Assembly: GCF_041321095.1 (NCBI RefSeq)
Contig: NZ_JBGGWE010000003.1
Span: 186,001 to 250,000 of the forward strand
DNA from: Fibrella arboris
GTDB lineage: Bacteria > Bacteroidota > Bacteroidia > Cytophagales > Spirosomataceae
DNA length: 64,000 bases
Direction: 5' to 3'
Shown here one piece after another: positions 1-8,659 of this stretch. Each line of letters opens with the position of its first letter. Position 1 is the stretch's first letter. Both the position numbers and the translations under genes were made by a program. The notes beneath the pieces were generated by a model, which saw only the letters and a list, made by a program, of their open reading frames with translations, made no database searches and was not told where the DNA came from.

Positions 1-343
1 TTACGTTTACCGAAAAAATACGATCGAAATCGGCCTCGCTGGTTGTCTCCGCTGAGCCAATATGGGCAATGCCGGCATTGTTGACCAATACATGAATAGG
101 GCCCGCTGCCGCCACCTGATCAACCACCGCATCAACAGTGGCCTGGTCGGATACGTCGACGCCGTAGGCATAAGCCTGCCCACCCGCCGCCTGAATACGA
201 TCAACAGCCGCCTGCGCCGCAGCCAGATTCAATTCCAGAATATGAACAGTGGCCCCTGCCGCCGCAAAAGTTTCCGAAATGGCCAGTCCTATTCCACTGG
301 CGCCCCCCGTAATGAGGGCTGTTTTGTGTTGTAATGAAAACAT
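1..343 (-). CDS. SDR family NAD(P)-dependent oxidoreductase, 3' end cut by window edge
   Basis: The minus strand reads open from an ATG at 343 to the left edge, giving 114 residues of a classical short-chain dehydrogenase/reductase. The dinucleotide-binding glycine motif TGGASGIG lies near residues 12-19 and the structural NNAG motif near residue 90. The catalytic YxxxK part lies outside the window, so substrate cannot be read. It follows the UxaA-type dehydratase on the same strand with about 100 bp between, so a shared transcript for sugar-acid catabolism is plausible, although the gap holds a hairpin-forming repeat. The family assignment is secure; the substrate is unknown. Confidence 0.88.
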   Translation of the reverse strand, partial: MFSLQHKTALITGGASGIGLAISETFAAAGATVHILELNLAAAQAAVDRIQAAGGQAYAYGVDVSDQATVDAVVDQVAAAGPIHVLVNNAGIAHIGSAETTSEADFDRIFSVNV

Positions 344-344
344 A

Positions 345-445
345 AGAAAGGAGGAAAGGGAGGAAGGGAAGGAAGGAGGAAAGGGAAGTCTGCATAAGTA
401 AGCGTCTTTTGCTCCCTCCGTCCGTCCTTTCCTCCCCTTCCTCCA
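345..445. repeat. Polypurine / polypyrimidine hairpin element between genes
   Basis: A purine-only arm built from GGAGGAAAGG-like units (345-388) is followed by a short mixed loop (389-411) containing GCGTCTTTT, and then by a pyrimidine arm (412-444) rich in CCTTTCCTCC. The arms can pair imperfectly. The element fills the space between the uxaA stop and the SDR start almost exactly. A second copy with the same architecture and a similar loop (GCGTCCTTTT) lies in frame inside the helicase gene at 33217-33391, which argues for a dispersed repeat family rather than a simple terminator. Confidence 0.7.
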
Positions 446-2122
446 CTAAAGTGATACGCCCCGCTTCCAGGGGATGAAATCGTCTTGTCCGAGCAATTCG
501 GCTTTGGTCAGGTACGTTCCTGAGGCCAGGTCAATTAGCCAGTCGAGCAGGGCGGCGCCGTTCTGTTCAATAGTTTGCTGCCCGTCGATGACTGGGCCAC
601 TGTCGAAATCAATGACGTCGGGCATCCGGTTTTTCAGCTTGGTATTGGTCGAAATCTTCACTACCGGACTAACCGGATTGCCTGTGGGCGTACCCAGACC
701 TGTAGTGAACAGAATCAGGTTTGCCCCCGAGCCAGCCATGCCCGTTGTGGCTTCTACGTCGTTACCGGGGGTGCAGAGCAGGTTTAGGCCCGGCGCCATG
801 ATCGGCTCGGTATAGTCGAGCACATCGGCCACAAAAGCCAGTCCCCCTTTCCGGGCGGCCCCCGCCGATTTAATGGCGTCGGTGATCAATCCGTCTTTGA
901 TGTTTCCCGGCGAGGGGTTCATATCGAAACCAGAGCCAGCGGCTTCGGCCTGGGCGGCATAGGTCTCCATCAGGTTCATGAACTTCACGGCCCGCTGATC
1001 GTCAGGCATCCGGTCGATCAGGTTTTGTTCAGCGCCGCACAGTTCGGGAAATTCGGCCAAAACCGTTCGTCCGCCCAACGTACCCAGCAAATCAGACAGG
1101 TAGCCAATGGCCGGGTTAGCCGAAATTCCCGAAAAGCCATCTGATCCGCCACATTTCAATCCAACGCATAAGTCGCTCAGTGGTGCAGGCTGGCGTTCGA
1201 TCTTATTTACCTCGATCAGGTGCAGAAATGTGTCTTTGATGGCCTGGGTCATCAGTTCGTATTCGGTACCGGCCTGCTGCTCATACATCAGCAGCGTCTT
1301 TTTCCCGTGCGGGTTCTGGCGACGTACCTCTTTTTCGAGCATATCGGTCTGCAGATGCTGACAGCCCAGGCTCAACACCGTAGCCCCAGCCACATTCGGA
1401 TTGTTGATGTAGCCAGCCAGCAACGAACAAAGCGCCGCCGAATCCTGCCGGGTGCCGCCGCACCCCATTTCATGCGTCAGGAATTTGATCCCATCCACAT
1501 TGGCAAATGGCCGCCGTACTATCCCTTGCTGCCCCGTATGCAGGGTCTTGTTTTGCTCTGGCGCCACAAAAGGCTCCATCTTACGAATCACGTCGAGCTG
1601 GCCGTGCTGATACAAGTGTAAGAGCTCACGGACCTGATCGCGATAGATGTCAGCCTGTGCATAGCCGAGTTCGCGCTCAAACGCGTCTTTCAGCGTCAAT
1701 ACATTCCGGTTCTCGCAGAAAACCAGCGGAATAACCAGCCAGTAATTACGGGTCCCTACGCGCCCGTCGGCCCGGCGATACCCCATAAACGTTCGGTCGG
1801 CAAACGCCGATGCATCGGGTGGCTGGTAGGTATAGGGCTGCCGTTGATCTAGTCCGTAGGGGTCGGCCTCGTGGCGCAGATTGAACGTGGTGATAACTTC
1901 ACCCTGCCCGATTGGCTGCGTTGCCCTGCCCACTGTTACGCCATACATATAAACGGGATCACCGGGCTGCCGGGCCTCCGTCACGAATTTATGTTTGGCC
2001 GCGACGCCGTTCGGCACCGTATAGGCATGACCGTCATGATGCACCACTGCCCCCGCAGGCAAATCGGCCAGTGCCACAATGACGTTATCGTCGGGATGAA
2101 TTTTCAGAATAGTGTCTGACAT
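446..2122 (-). CDS. uxaA: UxaA family altronate-type dehydratase
   Basis: A protein of 558 residues with an N-terminal SAF domain (about 1-90) and a large UxaA catalytic domain (about 113-558). The linker motif GRVGTRNYW, the MGCGG segment near 220, the LGCQ segment near 252 and the KCGGSDGFSG motif near 323 are typical of altronate/galactarate dehydratases, which are metal-dependent lyases that turn a sugar acid into a 2-keto-3-deoxy acid. Length fits the longer Bacteroidota form with the SAF part fused. The exact substrate (altronate, galactarate or another aldonate) cannot be decided from sequence alone. The next gene on the strand is an SDR that could act in the same route. It is divergent from adenine deaminase. 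Confidence 0.85.
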   Translation of the reverse strand: MSDTILKIHPDDNVIVALADLPAGAVVHHDGHAYTVPNGVAAKHKFVTEARQPGDPVYMYGVTVGRATQPIGQGEVITTFNLRHEADPYGLDQRQPYTYQPPDASAFADRTFMGYRRADGRVGTRNYWLVIPLVFCENRNVLTLKDAFERELGYAQADIYRDQVRELLHLYQHGQLDVIRKMEPFVAPEQNKTLHTGQQGIVRRPFANVDGIKFLTHEMGCGGTRQDSAALCSLLAGYINNPNVAGATVLSLGCQHLQTDMLEKEVRRQNPHGKKTLLMYEQQAGTEYELMTQAIKDTFLHLIEVNKIERQPAPLSDLCVGLKCGGSDGFSGISANPAIGYLSDLLGTLGGRTVLAEFPELCGAEQNLIDRMPDDQRAVKFMNLMETYAAQAEAAGSGFDMNPSPGNIKDGLITDAIKSAGAARKGGLAFVADVLDYTEPIMAPGLNLLCTPGNDVEATTGMAGSGANLILFTTGLGTPTGNPVSPVVKISTNTKLKNRMPDVIDFDSGPVIDGQQTIEQNGAALLDWLIDLASGTYLTKAELLGQDDFIPWKRGVSL

Positions 2123-2303
2123 GAAATAGAACGTTACTCAATCGGTAAGTAACAGAAAAAGTAGCCTTGTAAGGCGATATACCCTTAGTTACTCCTAGTT
2201 ACGTAAGCTAAAACTTTCCGGGAAGATTTGCGATTATTCGCACCTTTTGCCAACATTTGACCTTCAACAGGCTACCTGTCCCTTTCAGGTTACCAACCGC
2301 TTT

Positions 2304-3965
2304 ATGCTAACTGCCAATATCCTGAACCTCTTCGATAAGTCGATCTATTACGGCACCATTCACATTGATCATGGCCGTGTGGCGCAGATTGATCGACTTG
2401 GCCCCGAACGACTTGGCGAACCTTATATAGTCCCCGGCTTTGTTGACGCCCACGTGCACATAGAAAGCTCGTTGTTAACGCCTACCCAATTTGCCCGACT
2501 GGCAGTTGTACACGGTACCGTATCCACCGTATCGGACCCGCATGAAATCGGCAATGTGCTGGGCGTGGCGGGTGTTGAGTATATGCTCGATGACGCGGAA
2601 CGTACCCCGTTTAAATTTTGCTTTGGCGCCCCCTCCTGCGTACCAGCTACTGTATTCGAGACTGCCGGTGCGACCATTGGCGTAAACGATATAAAGAATC
2701 TGCTGGGCCGACGTGACATTGGGTACCTGGCTGAGATGATGAATTTTCCGGGCGTGCTGAACGAAGACCCGGATGTGCTCCTGAAAATCGCGTATGCCAA
2801 AGCGTTCAGCAAGCCGATCGACGGTCATGCACCGGGGCTGCGCGGTAATGATGCCCAACGGTACATTGATGCCGGCATTGAAACAGACCACGAATGCACC
2901 ACCTACGATGAAGGTCTCGACAAAGCCCGACGGGGCATGAACATCCTGATTCGGGAAGGAAGCGCCGCTCGAAACTTCGACGCCCTGATCCCACTCGTCG
3001 ATGAGTTTCCGCAACTTATCATGTTCTGTTCAGACGATAAACACCCCGATACGCTGGCCGAAGGGCACATCAATCAACTGGTGGTGCGGGCAATCCGGGC
3101 TGGCTATAACCGCTGGAATGTTCTACGGGCAGCCTGCATCAACCCGGTGTTACACTACCGGCTACCGGTGGGGCTACTCCGCGAAGGCGACCCCGCCGAC
3201 TATATTGTGGTGGCTGATCTGCAGGAATTTCAGGTCCTCGAAACGATCATTAACGGTGAAACAGTAGCCAAAGCAGGTCAAACGCTGTTGGCCGATCAGC
3301 GAAGCGAACACGTCAATCAATTTAACTGCACCCCCAAAGAACCCGCCGATTTTTGGTTACAGGCCCATCGGCCTTATGGTTCATTACGGGTCATTGAAGC
3401 CATTGACGGTCAGTTGATCACCAATGAACTGCATCTGGAAGGGCAGGTGGAAAAAGGGGCCTGGGTGGCCGACACCACCCGGGACCTGCTCAAGATCGTG
3501 GTGGTGAATCGATACACCGACGCGCCTGTAGCCGTGGGGTTCATCAAAAATTTTGGGTTAAAACAGGGCGCTATTGCCTCCTCTGTCGGGCACGATTCGC
3601 ACAATATCACCGCCGTAGGCTGCGACGATGAGAGCCTGTGTCAGGCGGTTAATGCGGTTATTCAGTCGCGGGGAGGCTTATCGGCGGTAGGGGTGCTAGA
3701 CCAGGCAATGGGGCCGCTTTATATCCGCAAGTTGCTGCCTTTGCCCGTTGCTGGCCTTATGACTGATGTAGACGGGTACGTTGTGGCCGAGCAGTATGCC
3801 GAACTGGACCAATTCGTAAAGGAAGAGCTTGGCAGCATACTGGCAGCCCCCTTTATGACCCTCAGTTTCATGGCGCTGCTGGTCATTCCTTCCCTTAAGC
3901 TAAGCGACAAAGGTCTTTTTGATGGAAGCACTTTTCGATTTACCGGTTTGGAATTAATTAAATGA
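2304..3965 (+). CDS. ade: Adenine deaminase
   Basis: The enzyme deaminates adenine to hypoxanthine for purine salvage. The 553-residue product belongs to the amidohydrolase superfamily: the metal-binding HxH (H50 and H52) sits in GFVDAHVHIES, followed by the DPHEIGNV segment near 85, DGHAPGL near 190 and TDHECT near 213, all typical of Ade. The C-terminal adenine deaminase domain carries GFIKNFGL and VGHDSHN. The reading frame is open from a TTG at 2247, but the ATG at 2304 gives an N-terminus that lines up better with the usual short beta-strand start, so I chose it. It stands alone, divergent from uxaA. Confidence 0.92.
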   Translation: MLTANILNLFDKSIYYGTIHIDHGRVAQIDRLGPERLGEPYIVPGFVDAHVHIESSLLTPTQFARLAVVHGTVSTVSDPHEIGNVLGVAGVEYMLDDAERTPFKFCFGAPSCVPATVFETAGATIGVNDIKNLLGRRDIGYLAEMMNFPGVLNEDPDVLLKIAYAKAFSKPIDGHAPGLRGNDAQRYIDAGIETDHECTTYDEGLDKARRGMNILIREGSAARNFDALIPLVDEFPQLIMFCSDDKHPDTLAEGHINQLVVRAIRAGYNRWNVLRAACINPVLHYRLPVGLLREGDPADYIVVADLQEFQVLETIINGETVAKAGQTLLADQRSEHVNQFNCTPKEPADFWLQAHRPYGSLRVIEAIDGQLITNELHLEGQVEKGAWVADTTRDLLKIVVVNRYTDAPVAVGFIKNFGLKQGAIASSVGHDSHNITAVGCDDESLCQAVNAVIQSRGGLSAVGVLDQAMGPLYIRKLLPLPVAGLMTDVDGYVVAEQYAELDQFVKEELGSILAAPFMTLSFMALLVIPSLKLSDKGLFDGSTFRFTGLELIK

Positions 3966-4133
3966 TCATCCTTTGATTCGTGGAACCGTTACGCGCAGTC
4001 ACAAAGAGTGTAGTATTTTACCCAAATACAACACTTTTGTAGCAATTGAGTCTTTTTTTTAGGATTATGCCGATAATAATTAGTGAAAGATTTATAAGTT
4101 TACGGTAGTCCTCTTAACTAATCTACTACCCAT

Positions 4134-4721
4134 ATGGCTCGGCAGCGCACGTCTCCCAAAATTGATGAAGTTAAGTTGTGGGACGAATTCCGGTCTGGTA
4201 ACCAACCGGCTTTCGCAACACTCTATCAGGAGTACGTCAATGTTCTATTCCATTACTGCAGCCACTTTTCGCAGGATCGTGCGTTAATCAAAGATTGTAT
4301 CCACGACTTATTTGTGGAGCTTTGGCGACACCGGCAAAACATTGGCCCAACAACATCGGTGCGGTTTTATTTGATGGCATCTATCAAGCGCAAGCTGGTT
4401 CGCCACATCACCGCCGAACAGAAATTCTGTAATCCTGATGACCTCCGGCCAGGCGAAGGATTTACCGACAGTGACCGGTCGTATGAGATGGCCCTGATTC
4501 AAAATGAGGAAGACACGCACCTGAACAGCTGTTTAACCCGTGCCCTCGACCGGCTGCCTCGCCGTCAGCGCGAAGCCGTCTATTTGAAATTCTATCAGAA
4601 CATGGGCAACGAAGAGATTTCAAAACTCATGGACATTAACATTCAATCTGTTTATAATCTGATTTTTGGCGCCCTGGGCAATCTAAAAAAACACGTGTCT
4701 GTTGAACGGTTCGCTATGTAG
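4134..4721 (+). CDS. RNA polymerase ECF-type sigma factor
   Basis: A protein of 195 residues with sigma-70 region 2 (about 27-95; FATLYQEYVNVLF and the DCIHDLFVELW helix) and region 4 (about 135-190; LPRRQREAVYLKF and an HTH around NEEISKLMDINIQSVYNLI). This is the layout of Bacteroidota ECF sigma factors of the FecI-like branch. No anti-sigma factor, SusC/SusD or receptor gene is next to it, so its signal and targets are unknown. A strong intrinsic terminator follows the stop, indicating a single-gene transcript. Confidence 0.9.
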   Translation: MARQRTSPKIDEVKLWDEFRSGNQPAFATLYQEYVNVLFHYCSHFSQDRALIKDCIHDLFVELWRHRQNIGPTTSVRFYLMASIKRKLVRHITAEQKFCNPDDLRPGEGFTDSDRSYEMALIQNEEDTHLNSCLTRALDRLPRRQREAVYLKFYQNMGNEEISKLMDINIQSVYNLIFGALGNLKKHVSVERFAM

Positions 4722-4764
4722 CAAGAAATTTTCCAGACTATTCCTACCCCTCCCTTTCCCATAG

Positions 4765-4800
4765 AACAGCGGCCCTGGTTTTCTAATCAGGGCCGCTGTT
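4765..4800 (+). terminator. Rho-independent terminator after the sigma factor gene
   Basis: A perfect 13-bp stem (4765-4777 with 4788-4800, arm AACAGCGGCCCTG) with a 10-nt loop, followed by a short T run, lies 44 bp after the sigma factor stop. Confidence 0.85.
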
Positions 4801-4934
4801 TTATGTAGGTGATCAGTGGCGCCTGGTCCATATTCTAGATATTAAGCCGGTAATGAAGCTAAACTGTTGGGGAAATGCGTTCTCTCTATACGCTCCGCCC
4901 ATACGGACATAGCTTACCACCCCATTTGATCCCC

Positions 4935-5768
4935 ATGCCTACGCGCCACCTGATTGCCGTTGAGAATCGCTACTGGCACTTCCGCCAACAGGGAGACACC
5001 ACGGCCGAAACGGCAATTGTTCTTCTGCATACATTTCCAGGCGACTCGGCCATGTTTGCGCCGTTGTTTGATGAATTAAGTGCGCTGCGGCCTAAAATGC
5101 GACTAATAGCGCCCGATATTCCGGGCTATGGTGGCACCGACCCCTTGCCCCGCTCACCCACTTCACTTCAGGATTATCTACCTTCTTTCCGCGCTTTTTT
5201 CCGCGAACTGGGGCTACGGCAGGTGATCGTGTATGGAACGGGGAGTGGCGCCCAATTTGCCACAGCCTATAGCAATGCCTACCCCGATAAGGTGGCCAGT
5301 GTGTTTCTTGATGACGCTCTTCAGGCAGAGGGGCCGGAGCGGGAATACAGACTGGCGTATACTTTCCCTGATCTGACGCCTCAACCGGATGGCAGTCATC
5401 TACCTACGGTATGGCAGCTGGCCACCAACCTGCTTCAGCATTTCCCCTGGTTGGGCAACCATGAAGCGCACCACGTCGACTTGCCCCCTACTCCTGAACA
5501 GATTCAGCGAACAGCCGTCGAGATCATGAGAGCCGGCGCTGATTATGTCCAGGGTTACCGGGCGGCCATACACTATGCGCAAATGGCCAGGGTGGGTCAT
5601 CTGCCAGTGCCTACCACACTATTTCGTCGATACGCCAACGCTGAACAGCCCGACGCACCCGATCAGCAGGAACTGCCTGCTTCTATACAATTAGTTGATA
5701 CCCCTTCTGCCCTTTCCGGCCATTACAAAGTTGTGGCCGAGCGCCTTCTGAAAGGAATCAAGAATTGA
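4935..5768 (+). CDS. Alpha/beta hydrolase with altered nucleophile elbow
   Basis: The 277-residue product has the alpha/beta hydrolase layout: an LLHTFPG oxyanion segment near residue 32, the DIPGYGGTD loop, a nucleophile-elbow region, and a C-terminal SGHYK that supplies the catalytic histidine. In the elbow the usual G-H-S-x-G or H-D-W-G is replaced by YGTGSGAQ. By alignment the nucleophile position is Thr, or Ser two residues later if the turn is shifted. The closest overall look is to haloalkane dehalogenase/epoxide hydrolase-like proteins. The frame is open from an ATG at 4875, but the ATG at 4935 gives the usual N-terminus. Substrate is unknown. Confidence 0.8.
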   Translation: MPTRHLIAVENRYWHFRQQGDTTAETAIVLLHTFPGDSAMFAPLFDELSALRPKMRLIAPDIPGYGGTDPLPRSPTSLQDYLPSFRAFFRELGLRQVIVYGTGSGAQFATAYSNAYPDKVASVFLDDALQAEGPEREYRLAYTFPDLTPQPDGSHLPTVWQLATNLLQHFPWLGNHEAHHVDLPPTPEQIQRTAVEIMRAGADYVQGYRAAIHYAQMARVGHLPVPTTLFRRYANAEQPDAPDQQELPASIQLVDTPSALSGHYKVVAERLLKGIKN

Positions 5769-5822
5769 GAGGCGCTACTGGCTACCACCTGGTGCGGTTA
5801 CATAGCCCCGTTTTGTTTTCCG

Positions 5823-6803
5823 TTAACCACCAATCGTTGACATCGACTCGGTGACGGGTTGCCGGTGATCTTCGGCTTCGAACCCATTGAGCGGGCGATG
5901 GGCAAAGGCTTTCAGGAAAGCCGCCGTTAACTCGCTATCCGACGCACCGTTCCGAATCAGCGCGCGGATATCGAGCACGCCATCATCGTACAGGCAGGTT
6001 TTCAGCATCCCCTGGGCCGTCATTCTGATGCGGTTACAGCTTCCGCAAAACGTGCGCGTATAAGCCGCAATGATACCCAACGTACCCACATAACCCGGCA
6101 CCTGCCAGGTGGCCGCCGTGGCGTGGGGCGCCGTAGGGCGTTGTTCCAGCTCAGGGTAAAATGATCTCAGTTCCTGCAAAATTCGCTGGTGCGTCCAGGT
6201 TAGTACCGGGTAATGATTGCCTTCGCCATTGAACGGCATCTCTTCGATGAAGCGCACGTCAATGGGCTGGGTACGTGCCAGTTCAGCCAGCGGGTAAAGA
6301 TCTTCGATATTCTGCCCGTCCATCACTACTGCGTTAATTTTAACGCGGATATGGTGGGCCAGTAGCTCATCTAACGTACCCAGTACGGCAGGCAATTCAT
6401 CGCGACGGGTGATCTGGTGAAACCGATCCCGATCGAGGCTATCCAGACTTAGGTTAACCGATTTCACTCCCAGACGCGCCATCTCAGCCACATGTGGGGT
6501 CGTTAGTACGCCGTTGGTCGTCATGTGCAGTTCGGCCAGGCCAGGAATAGCCGCCAGGCGTTCCATAAACGGCATCAGCCCGGCCCGCACAAAGGGTTCC
6601 CCACCGGTAAGTCGCAACTTAGAGACGCCCATTCTGGCCAGCACAGCCACAATTCGCTCCATTTCCTCGTAAGTAAGCAGCTGGTTTTTGGGCAGGTACT
6701 TAATACCACTTTCGGGCATGCAGTAAAAACACCGCAGATTACAGCGGTCTGTTACGGCTAGCCGCAGGTAGGTTATCGGGCGATTGTGGTTATCGAAGAG
6801 CAT
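5823..6803 (-). CDS. moaA: GTP 3',8-cyclase MoaA (molybdenum cofactor biosynthesis)
   Basis: MoaA carries out the first step of molybdopterin synthesis, a radical SAM rearrangement of GTP. The 326-residue protein has the N-terminal radical SAM cluster motif CNLRCFYC (C21, C25, C28), the TGGEP SAM-binding motif near residue 66, and the second C-terminal 4Fe-4S motif CGSCNRIRM with a further Cys 14 residues later. It ends in the Gly-Gly tail needed for activity. Length is normal. No other moa/moe gene is adjacent, so the rest of the pathway must lie elsewhere. Confidence 0.96.
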   Translation of the reverse strand: MLFDNHNRPITYLRLAVTDRCNLRCFYCMPESGIKYLPKNQLLTYEEMERIVAVLARMGVSKLRLTGGEPFVRAGLMPFMERLAAIPGLAELHMTTNGVLTTPHVAEMARLGVKSVNLSLDSLDRDRFHQITRRDELPAVLGTLDELLAHHIRVKINAVVMDGQNIEDLYPLAELARTQPIDVRFIEEMPFNGEGNHYPVLTWTHQRILQELRSFYPELEQRPTAPHATAATWQVPGYVGTLGIIAAYTRTFCGSCNRIRMTAQGMLKTCLYDDGVLDIRALIRNGASDSELTAAFLKAFAHRPLNGFEAEDHRQPVTESMSTIGG

Positions 6804-7021
6804 CAGCCGGAAAACAGCAGATCAGACAGGAAGGTTGCCTGATTTGTACCGGCAAATTAATAAAAGCAGGCTGTGTTTGCTGACCCTGCTCTCTCGCCAC
6901 TGACCCCATCGCCTTTTTCACGGATCATGATCTACGATTAAGCTAAGAAAACCACCTTTGCTTCCAATTTATGCGCCGTAAGCCGTTTATTTGAGGTATC
7001 GCATTACTCAATAGTCAGCCT

Positions 7022-8605
7022 ATGCTTACGACCCAACCCTGGACCAGCTTCCTGCCCGACACCGACAATCAGCAGTTGCTGAGCGAAACAGTGTTACCCA
7101 CCTATATAAACACGTGCCGCTGGTTTGCCGGAAAAGCTCGTCAGCAAGCGGGATTTAGCTTCTCAACGATACTGCCACTTCAGGCCAGCAAAGCAATCTA
7201 TTATATGGCTATTATTGAGGTGCGTTACACAGATGGCGACCCTGAGCAGTATTTGTTGCCCTTGTCTTTTATCACCGATTCGAGCATGATGCCCAGCGTA
7301 CCTGAAAAAGGGCTGCTCACCACCGCTACCTTCGGCACAGAAACGGGTTGGCTCATTGATGCCATCTACGATGCTGGTTTTCGCGATGTCCTGTATCACA
7401 ATCTCCTGGCTAACCAGGCTGTAGGAGCTGTTACATTCCAGAAGGGGAAGGGACTGATCGCCAGCGACACGGTTTCCTCACGCGTGTTACCCGTCGACTC
7501 CAGTAATTCGGCGCTGGTTTTCAACGAACTGTATTTCATGAAGCTCTACCGGAAACTGTTCGCGCTGACTAATCCGGAGGTAGAGATGGTGGCTTTTCTG
7601 ACCGAAACCGGTGGCTTTGAGGCGATTCCAGCTTATGCGGGTAGCTTCACCTGGCAACAGGCGGGTGAACCGGATGTGACACTCGGCATGATGCAGCGCA
7701 TGGTAGCCAACGACAAAGACAGCTGGGCCATGACCGGCGATTACCTGAACGATTTTCTGTATGCCGTACCCAACCGGGTATTTATGGTGAAAGAAGATGT
7801 GTTTGAAAAAGTAGCCTTGCTGGGGCAGCGAACCGCCGAGATGCACCTGGCCCTCTACAGCAAAACCGATGACCCGGCATTCCAGTCAGAGCCTTTCACC
7901 GACGAGTATCGCACGTTTCTGGCTGGTCGCTTCACCGAGCTGCTCGAACGCCGTTACGACCTGCTGGTCAACAATTACGGTAGGCTCGACGAGCAGGCGC
8001 AGCGACTGGCGTGGGTGTTTATGGAGGCCAAGGAGATGATCGACGATTTTGTGGCCGATTTCAAGACGCGCGAGTTGGGGTCATGCCGTACGCGTATTCA
8101 CGGCGATTACCACCTCGGTCAGGTGCTGGCCACGCAAAACGACTACGTCATTATCGATTTTGAAGGCGAGCCCGAAAGCACCATTGCCGAACGGAAGATC
8201 AAGCATTCGCCGCTGAAAGATGTGGCGGGCATGATTCGGTCCTATCACTACGCCGTATCGGCCAAGCTGTTCAACGCCGCAGAAACGGAAGGGATTGACC
8301 CCGACAAATTACAGATCGTATCGGATCGTTGGTACAAGCTGATTCGCGATACGTACCTGGACGCGTATCTGGGTACGTTCGGATCACCCCACCCGATGTT
8401 CTACGACAACGGCGAGATCAACTACCTGTTGCTGATCTATCTGCTCGAAAAGGCAGTCTATGAACTAGGCTACGAAATCAGCTACCGACCAACCTGGGTG
8501 AAGATTCCGCTAAAAGGCATCGTCGATGTTATCCGCGAGATCGAAAAACTCCAGCCCGGCGGCCACCACCGCCAGATAGCTTCAGCACCGCTTCATCTGG
8601 TGTAA
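7022..8605 (+). CDS. mak: Maltokinase-like phosphotransferase (stand-alone)
   Basis: A 527-residue protein of the maltokinase / trehalose-synthase-associated kinase family, which phosphorylates maltose to maltose 1-phosphate and feeds the GlgE glucan pathway. The N-terminal cap begins with the CRWFAGKAR segment (about 33-41) seen in this family. The kinase part has the aminoglycoside-phosphotransferase-like catalytic loop RIHGDYHLGQVL (about 358-369) and the metal-binding IIDFEGEPE (about 378-386). In many bacteria it is fused to or next to TreS or GlgE; here neither is adjacent, so pathway placement is inferred. A short tandem repeat tract follows the stop. Confidence 0.85.
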   Translation: MLTTQPWTSFLPDTDNQQLLSETVLPTYINTCRWFAGKARQQAGFSFSTILPLQASKAIYYMAIIEVRYTDGDPEQYLLPLSFITDSSMMPSVPEKGLLTTATFGTETGWLIDAIYDAGFRDVLYHNLLANQAVGAVTFQKGKGLIASDTVSSRVLPVDSSNSALVFNELYFMKLYRKLFALTNPEVEMVAFLTETGGFEAIPAYAGSFTWQQAGEPDVTLGMMQRMVANDKDSWAMTGDYLNDFLYAVPNRVFMVKEDVFEKVALLGQRTAEMHLALYSKTDDPAFQSEPFTDEYRTFLAGRFTELLERRYDLLVNNYGRLDEQAQRLAWVFMEAKEMIDDFVADFKTRELGSCRTRIHGDYHLGQVLATQNDYVIIDFEGEPESTIAERKIKHSPLKDVAGMIRSYHYAVSAKLFNAAETEGIDPDKLQIVSDRWYKLIRDTYLDAYLGTFGSPHPMFYDNGEINYLLLIYLLEKAVYELGYEISYRPTWVKIPLKGIVDVIREIEKLQPGGHHRQIASAPLHLV

Positions 8606-8607
8606 TG

Positions 8608-8650
8608 GTATCAAGTGTCACCTGAAACTTGACACCTGAAACTTGAAACG
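8608..8650. repeat. TCAAGTG/TGACACC-type short repeat tract
   Basis: The 54-bp gap between the maltokinase and the next SDR is made almost wholly of TCAAGTGTCA, TGACACCTGA and ACTTGA units in both orientations. The same heptamer family forms the large hairpin at 45337-45474. It may act as a weak hairpin between two genes. Confidence 0.6.
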
Positions 8651-8659
8651 ACTACCCTC

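Noticed and set aside
201..446. 81-codon frame rich in Glu/Gly/Phe on the minus strand
   Set aside because: It overlaps the SDR gene in another frame and translates the polypurine repeat; the SDR frame has clear motifs.
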